Assembly (NCBI GenBank): GCA_964485455.1
Contig: CAZAJU010000110.1
Span: 1-6,461, forward strand
From: Tissierella_B sp964485455
GTDB lineage: Bacteria > Bacillota > Clostridia > Tissierellales > Tissierellaceae
Direction: 5' to 3'
DNA length: 6,461 bases
Below the pieces are notes generated by a model that was given only the letters and a program-made list of their open reading frames with translations, was not told where the DNA came from and made no database searches. The position numbers and the translations under genes are program-made. Positions 5,089-6,461 of the stretch are shown in pieces. The first letter of the stretch is position 1, and every line of letters starts with the position of its first letter.

Positions 5089-6461
5089 TTGATTAGTGTA
5101 AATAATGTAAGCTTAAGATATGGCTCACAAAAGTTATTTGAAGATGTAAATCTGACATTTACTCCAGGTAACTGTTATGGAGTAATAGGTGCAAATGGTG
5201 CAGGTAAGAGTACCTTCCTTAGAATTTTGTCTGGAGACCTAGAGCCAAATACAGGAGATGTAAGCATAGCTCCAAATACGCGTATGTCTGTATTAAAGCA
5301 GGACCACTACGCTTATGATGATTTCCCTGTGATTCAAACAGTAATAATGGGAAATAAAAGACTTTATGACATAATGAAGGAAAAAGATGCCTTATACATG
5401 AAGGAAGATTTCAATGATGAGGATGGCATCAGGGCTGCAGAATTAGAGGCTGAATTTGCAGAGATGGATGGCTGGAGTTCAGAAGCTGAGGCTTCAGCAT
5501 TACTTCAGGGATTAGGTATTTCAACTGATTTACATGAAAAAACCGTATCAGAATTAGATGGAAGTGAAAAGGTTAAGGTTCTTCTGGCTCAGGCATTGTT
5601 CGGAAAACCTGGAATTCTTCTTCTTGACGAGCCTACAAACCACCTTGATGTTAAATCAATTAAATGGTTGCAGGAATTCCTTGGAGACTTTGAAGGTACA
5701 GTAATTGTTGTATCCCACGATAGACATTTCCTTAATGAGGTTTGTACTCATATGGTGGATATTGACTTTGGTAAGATCAAGATGTTCGTAGGAAACTATG
5801 ACTTCTGGTATGAATCAAGCCAACTAGCTCTTCAAATGATGAAGGATCAAAATAAAAAGAAGGAAGAGAAGATTAAGGACTTACAAAACTTTATTGCAAG
5901 GTTCTCTGCCAATGCTTCTAAATCCAAGCAAGCTACTTCCCGTAAGAAATTATTGGAAAAAATAACCCTTGATGATATTGAACCTTCAACAAGAAGATAT
6001 CCATTTGTAGGCTTTACAATGGATAGAGAGGTTGGTAATGAAATCTTGACTTGTGAGGATATTTCAAAGACCGTAGATGGAGTTAAGGTTCTTGATAATA
6101 TATCTTTCAGAGTAAATAAGGATGATAAAATCGCATTTATTGGAACAGAAATAGGAATCACTACCTTGTTCAAGATTATAACCGGTGAAATGGAGCCTGA
6201 TAGTGGAAGCTATAAATGGGGTCAAACTATTACCAAATCCTATTTTCCTAAAGACAATTCAGAGTACTTTAATGGTGTATCTTTAAACTTGGTAGATTGG
6301 CTTAGACAATTCTCAGAAGAGCAAAGTGAAATTTATTTAAGAGGGTTCTTAGGTAGAATGCTTTTCTCAGGAGATGAGGCCCTTAAGGAAGCTCAAGTTC
6401 TATCTGGAGGAGAAAAGGTAAGATGTATGCTATCTAAGATGATGCTTACAAATGCCAATGT
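5089..6461 (+). CDS. ykpA: ABC-F family ATPase, YkpA/YbiT-like (TTG start, runs off right edge)
   Basis: 457 codons of a soluble protein with two ATPase domains and no membrane segments. ABC-F proteins bind the ribosome and influence translation; the YkpA/YbiT branch is widespread and not a typical resistance factor. Visible in the first domain: Walker A G-A-N-G-A-G-K-S-T (34-42), signature L-D-G-S-E (156-160), Walker B L-L-L-D-E-P-T-N-H-L-D (177-187), and switch H210. Then comes the linker with a basic, helical stretch (about 245-290, K-K-K-E-E, S-K-S-K-Q-A-T-S-R-K-K). The second domain has the altered Walker A G-T-E-I-G-I-T-T-L (352-360) and signature L-S-G-G-E-K (438-443). Loss of the Walker lysine in domain two is, as I recall, usual for this branch. 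The start is TTG: an in-frame TGA sits at 5080-5082, no ATG or GTG lies between, and M-I-S-V-N-N-V-S-L is the family's usual beginning. About 80 residues are missing at the right edge. Confidence 0.93.
   Translation, partial: MISVNNVSLRYGSQKLFEDVNLTFTPGNCYGVIGANGAGKSTFLRILSGDLEPNTGDVSIAPNTRMSVLKQDHYAYDDFPVIQTVIMGNKRLYDIMKEKDALYMKEDFNDEDGIRAAELEAEFAEMDGWSSEAEASALLQGLGISTDLHEKTVSELDGSEKVKVLLAQALFGKPGILLLDEPTNHLDVKSIKWLQEFLGDFEGTVIVVSHDRHFLNEVCTHMVDIDFGKIKMFVGNYDFWYESSQLALQMMKDQNKKKEEKIKDLQNFIARFSANASKSKQATSRKKLLEKITLDDIEPSTRRYPFVGFTMDREVGNEILTCEDISKTVDGVKVLDNISFRVNKDDKIAFIGTEIGITTLFKIITGEMEPDSGSYKWGQTITKSYFPKDNSEYFNGVSLNLVDWLRQFSEEQSEIYLRGFLGRMLFSGDEALKEAQVLSGGEKVRCMLSKMMLTNAN

Noticed and set aside
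5847..6173. 108-codon open frame on the minus strand
   Set aside because: It is antisense to the well-supported ABC-F gene, with a Ser/Leu/Ile-rich translation typical of shadow frames.
6136..6174. Second Walker A of the ABC-F protein lacks the lysine (G-T-E-I-G-I-T-T-L)
   Set aside because: From memory of B. subtilis YkpA and its relatives, this degenerate motif is normal in the YkpA/YbiT branch, so it is not a sign of gene decay.

Overview
The window looks like chromosomal DNA from a low-G+C Gram-positive bacterium of the Clostridia/Bacillota type. The evidence is the AT-rich composition, strong AAGGAG-type ribosome binding sites, GTG and TTG starts, a lipobox signal peptide, a perfect CIRCE heat-shock operator and a YkpA-type ABC-F ATPase. 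Family-level placement (for example Tissierellales) would be a guess. There is no sign of phage, insertion sequence, CRISPR or RNA gene. It reads as ordinary core or near-core genome with several independent small transcription units.

Left end (1-253): the start of a response-regulator gene runs off the left edge on the minus strand. Its promoter region carries a tandem TTCATA-N5-TTCATA repeat nine bases upstream of a TATTAT -10 box, the arrangement of a Pho box, which suggests autoregulation by a PhoB/PhoP-type regulator. Divergently, a 355-residue XRE-HTH plus helical-repeat regulator occupies 254-1321. It converges on the next unit through a compact terminator (1326-1356) that should work in both directions.

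Middle left (1361-3603, minus strand): a probable two-gene operon, a 260-residue lipoprotein of unknown function (GTG start) followed 18 bases later by a 445-residue phospholipase D superfamily protein. Both HKD motifs of the latter end in Glu instead of Asp.

Middle right (3652-4226): a heat-shock unit in compact form: sigma-A-like promoter, perfect CIRCE operator at about +6, hsp20, terminator. The hsp20 frame stops at a TGA after 141 codons, and the next in-frame codons (4173-4190) encode K-H-I-E-I-E followed by TAA. That is a typical small-heat-shock C-terminal tail with the I-x-I motif, placed just behind the stop. It implies either a nonsense mutation that removed the tail or UGA readthrough that yields two isoforms, and it is the most notable observation here.

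Right part (4304-6461): a monocistronic DsbA/FrnE-like thiol oxidoreductase (CPFC active site) with its own terminator, then an extended -10 promoter and a TTG-started ABC-F ATPase of the YkpA/YbiT type that runs off the right edge.

Together the genes point to stress handling and envelope work (heat-shock chaperone, thiol redox enzyme, translation-associated ATPase, lipoprotein plus lipid-acting enzyme). Apart from the lipoprotein/PLD pair they appear to be transcribed separately, so no single pathway is implied. No intergenic stretch exceeds 300 bases. I do not see a new multi-gene system.
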